Source: Lacisediminihabitans sp046156175 (GTDB taxonomy: Bacteria > Actinomycetota > Actinomycetes > Actinomycetales > Microbacteriaceae). From it: a stretch of DNA of 64,000 nt. Of the stretch, positions 16,397 to 24,106 are shown piece by piece. Below the pieces are notes generated by a model. The model saw nothing but the letters and a program-made list of their open reading frames with translations, searched no databases and was not told the origin of the DNA. How positions within the stretch are numbered: the first letter of the stretch is position 1; each line of letters opens with the position of its first letter. Position numbers and translations under genes: made by a program. Location of the stretch: positions 248,001 through 312,000 of the forward strand of contig NZ_JAYLVL010000004.1 in NCBI RefSeq assembly GCF_046156175.1, given 5' to 3'.

Positions 16397-17688
16397 CCAC
16401 CGTGACAGGCAATCAGGGCGTTCCGAGCAGCGCCCCCATCGCACTCGAATCGGCCGTGGTGAAAAGCTGGAAGGCTCCCATCGCGCTGGGCTTCTTCGCG
16501 GTGCTCTCGCTCGTGCTCTTCGGCTTCTTTGGCCGCTCGGGCACCAGCACCTTCCGGCTGTCCACCGACACCGACTTCTTCCAGATTCCCCCCATCCCCG
16601 TCGACGCCCGGCCCGCCTCGATCGTCACGTCGGTGCTGTTGCTGCTCATCGCCGGATGGGCGTCCTGGCTCGCGCAGCACGCGCGGCGGGTCCCGCTCTG
16701 GATCACCGCCGTCTTCGCGGTGCTGTTCCTGTTCACCTTCCTGGTCTGGGCATCTGCGGGCCTCCGGTCGATCCCCGTGGCGGGCTTGCTCGTCGGCGCG
16801 GTGGGACTCAGCGTTCCCCTGATCTTCGGAGCGCTCGGCGGCGTGATCTCGGAGCGGGTCGGTGTGGTCAATGTGGCCATCGAGGGCCAGTTGCTCGCCG
16901 GAGCCTTCGTTTCGGCGCTCGTCGCCTCCGCGACCCGTCTTCCCCTTCTCGGCTTGCTCGCGGCCATGGTCGCCGGCATGTTGGTGTCGTTCGTGCTCGC
17001 CGCATTCTCGATCAAGTACTTCGTCGACCAGGTGATCGTCGGCGTGGTTCTCAACGTGCTCGTGACCGGGCTCACGAGTTTCTTGTACACCACACTGTTG
17101 AGCCCGAACCAGACCACCCTCAACTCCCCGGAGCGGTTCCAGCGCATCAACATCCCGCTGCTCAGCGAGATCCCGATCATCGGACCGACGCTGTTTCGGC
17201 AGACGATCATCATCTACATCATGTACGTCGCGGTCTTCGTCGTCTGGTACGCCCTGTTCCATACCAAGTGGGGACTCCGGCTCCGCTCCTCCGGAGAGAA
17301 CCCGCAGGCCGCGGACACCGTCGGTATCAACGTCAACCGCACCCGCTTCTGGAACGTCTCCCTCGCCGGCGCCATCGCCGGGTTCGGTGGAGCGTACTTC
17401 ACCCTCGGGTCGGTGGGCAGTTTCAGCAAGGAGATGACGGCCGGCGCCGGGTTCATCGCCCTTGCGGCGGTGATCTTCGGACGCTGGGATCCGATCCGCG
17501 CGACCCTTGCCGCGCTGCTGTTCGGTTTCGCCACCAACCTCCAGAGCGTGCTGTCGGCGATCGGTTCCCCGGTGCCCAGCGAATTCATGCTGATGCTGCC
17601 GTACGTGATCACCATCTTCGCCGTAGCCGGGCTCGTCGGCTCCGTGCGACCACCCGCCGCATCGGGCAAAGCGTACGTGAAGGGCTGA
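16393..17688 (+). CDS. ABC importer permease 2 (nucleoside type)
   Basis: Second membrane subunit of the heterodimeric permease (YufQ-like), 431 aa. The ATG at 16393 overlaps the previous stop codon. The N-terminal third has a pair of hydrophobic segments before the conserved core, then GGVISERVGVVNVAIEGQLLAGAF, the hallmark of this permease group, and RSSGENPQAADTVGINVNRTRFWNV near the C-terminus. Together with the lipoprotein, ATPase and first permease it completes one importer. The next gene, cytidine deaminase, starts on its stop codon (TGATG), linking uptake to catabolism. Confidence 0.94.
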   Translation: MTTVTGNQGVPSSAPIALESAVVKSWKAPIALGFFAVLSLVLFGFFGRSGTSTFRLSTDTDFFQIPPIPVDARPASIVTSVLLLLIAGWASWLAQHARRVPLWITAVFAVLFLFTFLVWASAGLRSIPVAGLLVGAVGLSVPLIFGALGGVISERVGVVNVAIEGQLLAGAFVSALVASATRLPLLGLLAAMVAGMLVSFVLAAFSIKYFVDQVIVGVVLNVLVTGLTSFLYTTLLSPNQTTLNSPERFQRINIPLLSEIPIIGPTLFRQTIIIYIMYVAVFVVWYALFHTKWGLRLRSSGENPQAADTVGINVNRTRFWNVSLAGAIAGFGGAYFTLGSVGSFSKEMTAGAGFIALAAVIFGRWDPIRATLAALLFGFATNLQSVLSAIGSPVPSEFMLMLPYVITIFAVAGLVGSVRPPAASGKAYVKG

Positions 17689-18098
17689 TGATGTCGGATG
17701 TCGACTGGGAGGCCCTGCGGCTCGTCGCGAACGAGGCGAACACGCACGCCTATGTGCCCTACTCGAAGTTCCCGGTGGGCGTCGCCGCGATCGTCGATGA
17801 CGGCCGCATCATCTCCGGTGCCAATGTGGAGAACGCGTCCTACGGCCTCACGCTCTGCGCCGAGTGCGCCCTGGTGTCCTCGCTGCACATGACCGGCGGC
17901 GGGCGCCTCGTGGCGTTCACCTGCGTCGACGGCCACGGCAACATCCTCATGCCCTGCGGGCGGTGCCGGCAGCTGCTCTATGAACATTCCGCACCCGGCA
18001 TGCTTCTCGAGACCGTCTCCGGCGTGAAGACGATCGACGAAGTGATCCCGGATGCCTTCGGCCCGCGGCAGCTCGCCGAGTACCGCGACGCGGACTGA
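17688..18098 (+). CDS. cdd: cytidine deaminase
   Basis: Small zinc enzyme that hydrolyses cytidine and deoxycytidine to (deoxy)uridine plus ammonia. The 136-aa protein has the complete signature: YVPYSKFPVGVA substrate loop, GANVENASYG, the catalytic CAE in LTLCAECALV and the PCGRCRQ zinc pair. The first of two adjacent ATG codons (17688) overlaps the permease stop; the ATG at 17691 would shorten it by one residue. Its uridine products would need a uridine phosphorylase or hydrolase; thymidine phosphorylase follows 36 bp downstream. Confidence 0.96.
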   Translation: MMSDVDWEALRLVANEANTHAYVPYSKFPVGVAAIVDDGRIISGANVENASYGLTLCAECALVSSLHMTGGGRLVAFTCVDGHGNILMPCGRCRQLLYEHSAPGMLLETVSGVKTIDEVIPDAFGPRQLAEYRDAD

Positions 18099-18134
18099 AC
18101 TTTCTCTCCTCTCCCTACGATCGGATTCTCCACC

Positions 18135-19433
18135 ATGGCCATCGAAGCCTTCGACGTCGTCGACCTCATCCACGCCAAGCGCGATCGCGGGGTGCTCTCG
18201 ACGGAGCAGATCCGCTGGCTGGTGGACGCGTACACCCGGGGCTACGTCGCCGATGAGCAGATGGCCGCCATGGCGATGGCGATCTTCCTCAATGGCATGG
18301 AGCGGCGGGAGATCCGAGATCTCACGCTCGCCATGATCGCCTCCGGCGAGACGATGGACTTCTCCGGCCTGTCCAAGAAGACGACAGACAAGCACTCCAC
18401 CGGAGGCGTCGGCGACAAGATCACGCTTCCCCTCGCACCGCTCGTGGCGAGCTTCGGAGTCGCCGTTCCCCAGCTCTCCGGCCGCGGTCTCGGGCACACC
18501 GGGGGCACGCTCGACAAGCTCGAGTCGATCCCCGGCTGGCAGGCGAACATCTCCGGGGAACGGATGCGCGAGATCCTGGATGACGTCGGTGCGGTGGTCT
18601 GCGCGGCCGGATCCGGCCTCGCTCCCGCCGACGGCAAGCTGTACGCCCTGCGCGACATCACCGGAACCGTCGAGTCGATCCCGCTGATCGCATCATCGAT
18701 CATGTCCAAGAAGATCGCCGAAGGCACATCCGCACTGGTGCTCGACGTGAAGTTCGGCTCCGGGGCCTTCCTCAAGGACATCGCCCAGTCGCGTGAGCTC
18801 GCCCAGACGATGGTGGCGCTCGGTGAGGATGCCGGAGTCGCGACATCCGCTCTTCTCACGAACATGAACGTTCCGCTCGGTCTGGCCATCGGCAATGCCA
18901 ACGAGGTGCGTGAATCGATGGAGGTGCTCGCCGGTGGTGGCCCCTCGGACATCGTCGCGCTCACCGTGGCACTCGCCCGCGAGATGCTCAGGCACGCCGG
19001 GCAGCCGGACGCCGACGTGGAAGCGGCACTCGCCGACGGACGCGCCATGGACAGTTGGAACCGGATGATCCGCGCGCAGGGCGGGGACCCCGCAGCGGCG
19101 CTGCCGGTGGCGCGAGAGACCCATGTGGTCAGCGCAGAGCGCGACGGGGTGCTCGTCGAGCAGCAGGCCCTGCCGTTCGGAATCGCGGCCTGGCGGCTGG
19201 GAGCGGGGCGCGCGCGAAAGCAGGATGCTGTGCAGCACGCCGCAGGCATCGACCTTCACGCAAAGCCGGGAGACCGGGTCACGGCTGGGCAGCCGCTCTT
19301 CACCCTCAGTGCCGACGAGCCGGAGCGATTCGCCCGGGCGCTCCAGGCACTGGAAGGGGCGTACCGTGTGGGAGAGGCGGGCGAGGAGATCCTTGACGGA
19401 GGCCCGCTGATCGCCGAACGAATTGGAGCCTGA
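18135..19433 (+). CDS. deoA: thymidine (pyrimidine-nucleoside) phosphorylase
   Basis: Cytoplasmic enzyme that splits thymidine or deoxyuridine with phosphate to base and deoxyribose 1-phosphate. The 432-aa length is standard. The family signature KHSTGGVGDKITLPLAPLVA with the phosphate-binding residues is at about residues 82-101, followed by SGRGLGHTGGTLDKLESIPG. The C-terminal PYNP_C domain contains HAGIDLHAKPGDRVTAGQPLFTL. It sits between cdd and a small membrane-protein gene that starts on its stop codon. Confidence 0.96.
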   Translation: MAIEAFDVVDLIHAKRDRGVLSTEQIRWLVDAYTRGYVADEQMAAMAMAIFLNGMERREIRDLTLAMIASGETMDFSGLSKKTTDKHSTGGVGDKITLPLAPLVASFGVAVPQLSGRGLGHTGGTLDKLESIPGWQANISGERMREILDDVGAVVCAAGSGLAPADGKLYALRDITGTVESIPLIASSIMSKKIAEGTSALVLDVKFGSGAFLKDIAQSRELAQTMVALGEDAGVATSALLTNMNVPLGLAIGNANEVRESMEVLAGGGPSDIVALTVALAREMLRHAGQPDADVEAALADGRAMDSWNRMIRAQGGDPAAALPVARETHVVSAERDGVLVEQQALPFGIAAWRLGAGRARKQDAVQHAAGIDLHAKPGDRVTAGQPLFTLSADEPERFARALQALEGAYRVGEAGEEILDGGPLIAERIGA

Positions 19434-19726
19434 TGTCACGCCGTAAGGACCGCCTGGACTGGATGTTCCGCAGCCGCGAGAACGGCAAGATCACCATCGG
19501 CCAGGCCGCCAACCTCGAGCAGAAGATCTTCTCCGGGGCGACGCTCGTGGGCGTGATGCTGCCCGCGTCCAAGTTGCGCACCGGAGTCGGCGTCGTCGCG
19601 GTGCTCGCGCTGGTCGTCTGGGCGGTCGACGAAATCGCTCGAGGAGTCAACCCGTTCCGCCGCATCCTTGGCGGGGCGGCCCTCGGCGGCCTGGCCTGGC
19701 TCGCCGTTCGTCGGCCCCGCGACTGA
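19433..19726 (+). CDS. small conserved membrane protein, unknown function
   Basis: A 97-aa protein whose ATG overlaps the deoA stop by one base (TGATG). The N-terminal half is polar and basic (MSRRKDRLDWMFRSREN), and the C-terminal half has two hydrophobic stretches (about 52-66 and 78-92) ending in RRPRD. It is the last gene of the importer-cdd-deoA string; a palindromic repeat copy begins 47 bp after it. I do not recognise the family. The tight coupling makes it a real gene, possibly an accessory to nucleoside uptake. Confidence 0.7.
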   Translation: MSRRKDRLDWMFRSRENGKITIGQAANLEQKIFSGATLVGVMLPASKLRTGVGVVAVLALVVWAVDEIARGVNPFRRILGGAALGGLAWLAVRRPRD

Positions 19727-19772
19727 GGCATCCGCCCCGCACCGTCCGCCCCGTCCGCCCCGCACGCCAGGT

Positions 19773-19873
19773 TCATCATTCAGGAACATGCGGGGCGGGA
19801 GTGACCGGAGGCGGTGGAGTGAAACTCTCTACTCCCACTGACCACTCCCGTCACAGAAGCTCCTGAATGATGA
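19773..19873. repeat. palindromic ~100-bp element, copy 1
   Basis: The ends are a perfect 13-bp inverted pair, TCATCATTCAGGA at 19773-19785 and its complement at 19861-19873. Inside, a second inverted pair is visible (GGGAGTG near the left, CACTCCC near the right), so the whole element could fold into one long hairpin. It lies between converging genes, near the 3' end of the 97-aa gene. Copies 2-4 share the ends and layout but differ in the middle. Confidence 0.9.
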
Positions 19874-19910
19874 GCAAGCGCTCTCCCGATGGGACTGCAC
19901 GGTTGTGCTT

Positions 19911-20010
19911 TCATCATTCAGGAACAAGTGGGGCTTGAGTGGATGGAGTGTCAGATCGAGGCCTCACCGGTCTCGAGGTTCACTCCAGTCCCACACGTTC
20001 CTGAATAATG
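19911..20010. repeat. palindromic ~100-bp element, copy 2
   Basis: The left end TCATCATTCAGGAAC at 19911-19925 pairs with GTTCCTGAATAATG ending at 20010 (one mismatch). The flanking arms continue the symmetry imperfectly (AAGTGGGGCTTGAGTG against CACTCCAGTCCCACAC). It is 37 bp from copy 1 and 24 bp from the stop of the leftward nucleoside hydrolase gene. The 307-bp gap 19727-20033 holds nothing else I can identify. Confidence 0.9.
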
Positions 20011-20033
20011 CGAGCAGTGCGGGCAACGTGCTG

Positions 20034-20981
20034 CTACCGGGCCGGGTCGCCGATGCGCACCAGGGCATCCACGATCATGCCCCAGAAGCGCGGGACATCC
20101 AGTGCGGTCGCCGCATGGGTGGTGCACTCCTCCGGCGCCTCGGTGCGGAAGTCGGCGACCGTCATGCCCAGGGTCAGCGTGCCGGCCAGCTCGATGTCCA
20201 GCGGCACGCGCACCACGGTCATCACGCTCGGGTCGATGACGAGGGCGACAGCACACGGATCGTGCACGGGCGGATGCTCGAAGCCCTGTGCCTGCCGATA
20301 GGTGGAGCCGAAGAAGTCGAGCAGCTCGACGACGAACCGTGCCGGCGCGGTATCGACGGCGGCGATGGCCGCGACGACCTCCGGGGTCGCGAGGGCCTGG
20401 TGCGTGACATCCAGCCCCACCATCGTGAGCTTCCAGCTCTCGTTGAAGACGATGTGAGCCGCCTCCGGATCGATCACGATGTTGAACTCCGCAGCGGCGC
20501 TCCAGTTGCCGACGTGGTAACCGCCGCCCATCAGCACGACCTCCTTCACGAGAGAGGCGATGCGCGGCTCCTTCCGCACGGCGAGGGCGATGTTGGTGAG
20601 CGCGCCGGTCGGCACGAGGGTGATGGTCTGGGCAGGCGCAGCCATGATCGTGTCGATGATGAGATCGACGGCGTGCCGCGGATCGGGCGCGAACAGGGGC
20701 TGGGGGAGCTCCGGTCCGTCGAGGCCGGATGAGCCGTGGATCGACTCTGCCACTTCCGCGGTGCGCACCAGCGGCCGGTGGGCGCCGGCGGCGAACGGGA
20801 TGCCGGTGATTCCGGCGATCCGGGCGATTGCCAGCGCGTTGCGGGTGACCTTGTCGATGGTCTGGTTTCCGTGCACCGTCGTCACCGCGACCAGCTCGAT
20901 CTCGGGGCTACCGTGAGCAAGGATCAAGGCGATCGCGTCATCGTGCCCCGGGTCACAATCCAGAATGATCTTCTTGGCCAT
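20034..20981 (-). CDS. nucleoside hydrolase (inosine/uridine-preferring type)
   Basis: Cytoplasmic N-ribosyl hydrolase that cuts nucleosides to base and ribose. The 315-aa protein begins with the calcium-binding signature DCDPGHDDAIALILA at residues 7-21 and carries VHGNQTIDKVTRNA, TGALTNIALA and MGGGYHVGNWSAAAEFNI with the metal- and ribose-binding residues, all normal for the IunH/RihA group. Base preference cannot be read from sequence. It is divergent from adenosine deaminase with only 42 bp between start codons; each has a -10 box in that gap. Copy 2 of the repeat lies at its 3' end. Confidence 0.95.
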   Translation of the reverse strand: MAKKIILDCDPGHDDAIALILAHGSPEIELVAVTTVHGNQTIDKVTRNALAIARIAGITGIPFAAGAHRPLVRTAEVAESIHGSSGLDGPELPQPLFAPDPRHAVDLIIDTIMAAPAQTITLVPTGALTNIALAVRKEPRIASLVKEVVLMGGGYHVGNWSAAAEFNIVIDPEAAHIVFNESWKLTMVGLDVTHQALATPEVVAAIAAVDTAPARFVVELLDFFGSTYRQAQGFEHPPVHDPCAVALVIDPSVMTVVRVPLDIELAGTLTLGMTVADFRTEAPEECTTHAATALDVPRFWGMIVDALVRIGDPAR

Positions 20982-20987
20982 TCCGTC

Positions 20988-20993
20988 AGGTTA
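20988..20993 (-). promoter_or_regulatory. -10 box of the nucleoside hydrolase gene, leaderless type
   Basis: TAACCT on the minus strand with a 6-nt gap to the ATG at 20981. Its -35 zone would fall on the -10 box of the divergent adenosine deaminase gene. Confidence 0.5.
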
Positions 20994-21011
20994 GCGGCCG
21001 GTGGCACCCGA

Positions 21012-21017
21012 TAGATT
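21012..21017 (+). promoter_or_regulatory. -10 box of adenosine deaminase gene, leaderless type
   Basis: TAGATT followed by TGGGGC and the ATG at 21024 (6-nt gap). Its -35 zone (about 20989-20994) coincides with the -10 box of the opposite gene. Confidence 0.55.
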
Positions 21018-21023
21018 TGGGGC

Positions 21024-22139
21024 ATGACCTCCTCAGACTTCTTCATGCCCGGCGGCGGCGCGAACATCACCGCGTTGCCCAAGGTCTCACTTCACGACCA
21101 CCTCGACGGGGGCCTCCGTCCACAGACCATCATCGAACTCGCCGGCGAGATCGGCTTCGAGCTTCCCGCGACGGATGCCGTGGCGCTCGCCGACTGGTTC
21201 GCCGAGAAGGCGGATTCCGGCTCGCTTGTCGAGTACCTCAAGACCTTCGACATCACCACCGCTGTGATGCAGACGGCGGCGGGGCTCACGCGCGTCGCCC
21301 GCGAGTTCGTCGAGGACCTCGATGCCGACGGCGTGATCTACGGCGAGATCCGTTGGGCTCCCGAACAGCACCTTTCCCGCGGTCTCACCCTCGACGAGGC
21401 CGTCGAAGCGGTGCAGGAAGGCATCGAAGAGGGCATCGACGCCGTCTCCGAGGCCGGCCGCAGCATCCGGATCGGGCAGTTGATCACCGCTATGCGTCAC
21501 GCCGATCGCGGGCTCGAGATCGCCGAACTCGCCGTGCGACACCGCAACAACGGGGTCGTCGGCTTCGACATCGCGGGGGCAGAGGCCGGATTCCCCGCTG
21601 GCAACCACCGCGAGGCCTTCGACTACCTCGCGTCACATTTCTTTCCCACGACGGTGCATGCGGGTGAGGCCGACGGCCTCGAGAGTATTCGTGGAGCGCT
21701 GTTCGACGGCCGCGCGCTGCGCCTCGGGCACGGCGTGCGCCTCGCCGAGGACATCACAGTGGACCGTTCCGACGACGAGAACACCTACGTCGAGCTCGGG
21801 CGGCTGTCGCAATGGGTCAAGGATCGGGAGATCGCGCTCGAGTTGAGTCCCTCGTCGAACCTCCAGACGGGCGCGATCGCGCAATGGGGCGACGAACTCA
21901 TCGATCACCCCTTCGACCTGCTCTACCAGCTCGGCTTCCGTGTGACGGTCAACACCGATAACCGGCTGATGAGCCGCACCTCGCTGAGTCGCGAGCTCGC
22001 TCTGCTCGCGGAGACCTTCGACTACGACCTGACCGACCTCGAGGTGTTCCAACTCAATGCCGCTGGATCCACCTTCCTCCCGTTCGAAGAGCGTGAAGAG
22101 CTGGCCGATCGCATCAGCGCCGGTTTCGAGCGGGCCTGA
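21024..22139 (+). CDS. add: adenosine deaminase
   Basis: Zinc metalloenzyme converting adenosine and deoxyadenosine to (deoxy)inosine. The 371-aa protein shows the HxH zinc site in VSLHDHLDGGLRP (about residue 25), the third His in TVHAGEAD, the catalytic LGHGVRL region and the zinc Asp in VTVNTDNRLMS. The TDN in place of the TDD of the mammalian enzyme is, as I recall, common in actinobacterial adenosine deaminases. It heads a run add-EIIA-EIIB-SAHH-like-iclR; its stop overlaps the EIIA start by one base. Confidence 0.96.
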   Translation: MTSSDFFMPGGGANITALPKVSLHDHLDGGLRPQTIIELAGEIGFELPATDAVALADWFAEKADSGSLVEYLKTFDITTAVMQTAAGLTRVAREFVEDLDADGVIYGEIRWAPEQHLSRGLTLDEAVEAVQEGIEEGIDAVSEAGRSIRIGQLITAMRHADRGLEIAELAVRHRNNGVVGFDIAGAEAGFPAGNHREAFDYLASHFFPTTVHAGEADGLESIRGALFDGRALRLGHGVRLAEDITVDRSDDENTYVELGRLSQWVKDREIALELSPSSNLQTGAIAQWGDELIDHPFDLLYQLGFRVTVNTDNRLMSRTSLSRELALLAETFDYDLTDLEVFQLNAAGSTFLPFEEREELADRISAGFERA

Positions 22140-22585
22140 TGCCCCTTCCCCTTCTCGCCGAATCGGCGATCATCGTGGGAGCCGAGGCCGGTGACTGGCG
22201 GGAAGCCGTGCGGCTAGCCGGCCGCGCCCTCACGGCCTCCGGTGCCACCCGACCGGGCTATGCCGATGAGATGATCCGCATGATCGACGAACACGGACCC
22301 TATGTCGTGATCGCGCCGGGGCTCGCGCTCGCGCACGCACGCCCCGGACCGGATGTGCTGACCGACGGCCTCGCCGTGGTGACGCTCGCCACTCCGGTGT
22401 CCTTCGGGCATCCGCACAACGACCCGGTGAGTGTGGTGCTCGGCCTCGCGATCAAGTCGGCTGACACGCACATCGAGGCGGTCGCCGAGCTCGCGAACGT
22501 CTTCAACGACTCGAGTGCGATCGCCCAGCTCGCGGCCGCGACTTCAGTCTCCCAGGTGCTGCAGATCATGGGGAACCGCTCGTGA
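22139..22585 (+). CDS. PTS EIIA component, ascorbate/fructose-mannitol superfamily
   Basis: Cytoplasmic phosphocarrier that would accept phosphate from HPr and pass it to an EIIB. The 148-aa single-domain protein contains the active-site His in APGLALAHARPGPD (about residue 66) and the VSFGHPHNDPVSVVLGLA segment typical of the PTS_EIIA_2 fold; its similarity is closest to the UlaC/SgaA (ascorbate) type. It starts on the add stop codon (TGATG) and overlaps the EIIB gene by 4 bp. No EIIC is in the window, so its sugar is unknown. Confidence 0.9.
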   Translation: MPLPLLAESAIIVGAEAGDWREAVRLAGRALTASGATRPGYADEMIRMIDEHGPYVVIAPGLALAHARPGPDVLTDGLAVVTLATPVSFGHPHNDPVSVVLGLAIKSADTHIEAVAELANVFNDSSAIAQLAAATSVSQVLQIMGNRS

Positions 22586-22854
22586 AGATCGTTGCGATCT
22601 GCGGGGCGGGGATCGGCAGCTCCGGCATCCTCAAGGTGAACGCGGAGCGGGTGCTCGCGCGGCTCGGCCTGGAGGCGGATGTCACGGCCGCCCATCTCTC
22701 GAGCCTCAGCGGCGATGCGGCGGACGCCCAGGTCATCCTCACCTCTGCCGAATTCGTGGACGCGATCGGACCGACGAACGCCGATGTGATCGTGATCGAG
22801 AACTACTTCGACACCGCGGAGCTGGCTCGGAAGCTCGAAGAGGCACTCGGCTGA
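22582..22854 (+). CDS. PTS EIIB component, ascorbate (UlaB/SgaB) type
   Basis: A 90-aa cytoplasmic phosphotransfer protein. The P-loop-like phosphocysteine motif CGAGIGSSGILKVN is at residues 8-21 with Cys8 as the expected phosphorylation site; GxGxSS after the Cys is typical of the ascorbate/galactitol EIIB group. It is coupled to EIIA by a 4-bp overlap. A membrane EIIC (UlaA-like) would normally follow but is replaced here by an S-adenosylhomocysteinase-like gene after a 73-bp AT-rich gap. Confidence 0.9.
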   Translation: MKIVAICGAGIGSSGILKVNAERVLARLGLEADVTAAHLSSLSGDAADAQVILTSAEFVDAIGPTNADVIVIENYFDTAELARKLEEALG

Positions 22855-22855
22855 A

Positions 22856-22872
22856 GTTTCATATATAAAAAC
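22856..22872. promoter_or_regulatory. AT-rich imperfect palindrome, candidate IclR operator
   Basis: GTTTCATATATAAAAAC reads almost the same on both strands and lies in the 73-bp gap between the EIIB and SAHH-like genes. An isolated AT-rich palindrome in such GC-rich DNA, with a second TTTCATA at 22876-22882, suggests a promoter/operator for the SAHH-like-iclR pair. The match to IclR is by location only. Confidence 0.4.
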
Positions 22873-22927
22873 TGCTTTCATAGGCGTATGCTCGGCGGAA
22901 GTCATCCCGTCCGAGTGAGGAACGCCC

Positions 22928-24106
22928 ATGTGCAGTGAACTCGTCGAACGCGGCCATCAGCGGCTGGAATGGATCCGGTCGCGGATGTCGCTCCTCGCGG
23001 CCGCACGGAAGGAATTCGCAGCATCCCAGCCCTTCGCCGGGCGCCGGATCGGCGTCGCGATCCACCTCGATCCGAAGACCGCAGTGTTGCTCGAAGTGCT
23101 CGCTGCTGGCGGGGCGGAGGTCGTGGCGACCGGCAATCATGGGTCGACCCAGGACGACATGGTGGCCGTGCTGCGCGAGCAGGGTCTCGTCGTGTTCGGA
23201 AGACGGGACGACACCATCGAACAGCACAGGGCCAATGTGGCGAGTGTGCTCGACGCGAACCCCGACATGATCCTCGACAATGGGGCGGACCTCATCGCCG
23301 GAGTGGTGGAACGCGGTGTCGCCGCAAGCATCATCGGCGCGACTGAAGAGACGACGTCGGGTGCCGACCGGCTGCGCGGCGAACTCGTCGAGCACATCCC
23401 CTTTCCTGTCATCGTCATCAACGACAGCCCTCTCAAGGCGATCGGCGAGAATCGGCACGCCGTCGGACAGTCCGTCGTCGAGAGTCTCATGCGTATCACC
23501 GGGCTGATGGTGCCCGGCCGCCGCTACGTCGTCGTGGGCTACGGCTGGTGCGGCCGCGGTATCGCCCAGTACCTTCGCGCGCTCGGCGGCCGGGTCGCGA
23601 TCGCCGAGGTGGACGACCTCAAGGCATTCGAGGCGGCGTTGGACGGCTATCGGGTGGCACCGATCGCCGAGCTAGCGGGATGGGCGCAGACGATCATCAC
23701 GGCCACCGGGCGTCCGGGGGTGATCGGGGCTTCCAAGTTCCCCCTGCTCGAATCCGGAACCGTGCTCGCCAACAGCGGGCACTTCGACTGGGAGATCGAC
23801 GTGCCGGCCCTCACCGCCTCCGCCAGTCGGGTCGTGCCGGTGGATGACGCGATCGAGCGGGTGGAATTCGCCGACGGGCGTCACGTCGTGCTTCTCGCCG
23901 GCGGGCGCATGGTCAATCTGGCCGGTCGCGAACCCCGCGGGAATTCGCTCGAATCGATGGATCTCGGCTTCCTCCTCCAGGCGCTCTCCCTCGAACGGAT
24001 CGCCGGATCCGCCGCCGGGCTCCCGTCCGGCGCCCAGCCCGTGCCCGACGACCTCAATCGCCTCATCGCACGACGGATGGTCGCGGCGATGTCGGCATCC
24101 CGATGA
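22928..24106 (+). CDS. divergent S-adenosylhomocysteinase-like protein
   Basis: A 392-aa relative of S-adenosylhomocysteine hydrolase. Conserved landmarks: HLDPKTAVLLE (catalytic-site His), STQDDMVA, ATEETTSGADRL, the NAD-binding loop VVGYGWCGRGIAQ, EVD after strand 2, and NSGHFDWEID. Changed landmarks: DDGGD is DNGAD, and the K-x3-DN...C stretch reads KAIGENRHAVGQS, keeping the Lys but replacing Asp and Cys. The C-terminal KPDHYRY tail of the classical enzyme is absent. It may act on another homocysteine-nucleoside or nucleoside-derived thioether. GAGGAAC precedes the ATG. It overlaps the IclR gene by 4 bp. Confidence 0.85.
   Translation: MCSELVERGHQRLEWIRSRMSLLAAARKEFAASQPFAGRRIGVAIHLDPKTAVLLEVLAAGGAEVVATGNHGSTQDDMVAVLREQGLVVFGRRDDTIEQHRANVASVLDANPDMILDNGADLIAGVVERGVAASIIGATEETTSGADRLRGELVEHIPFPVIVINDSPLKAIGENRHAVGQSVVESLMRITGLMVPGRRYVVVGYGWCGRGIAQYLRALGGRVAIAEVDDLKAFEAALDGYRVAPIAELAGWAQTIITATGRPGVIGASKFPLLESGTVLANSGHFDWEIDVPALTASASRVVPVDDAIERVEFADGRHVVLLAGGRMVNLAGREPRGNSLESMDLGFLLQALSLERIAGSAAGLPSGAQPVPDDLNRLIARRMVAAMSASR

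Noticed and set aside
16656..18098. 480-codon plus-strand frame ending with cytidine deaminase
   Set aside because: Only the last 136 codons are real (cdd from 17688); the rest overlaps permease 2 in another frame and is Arg-rich noise, not a fusion.
19773..20010. CRISPR-like array from the paired palindromic elements
   Set aside because: The repeats are about 100 bp with inverted ends and diverged middles, not short direct repeats with uniform spacers, and no cas genes are present.
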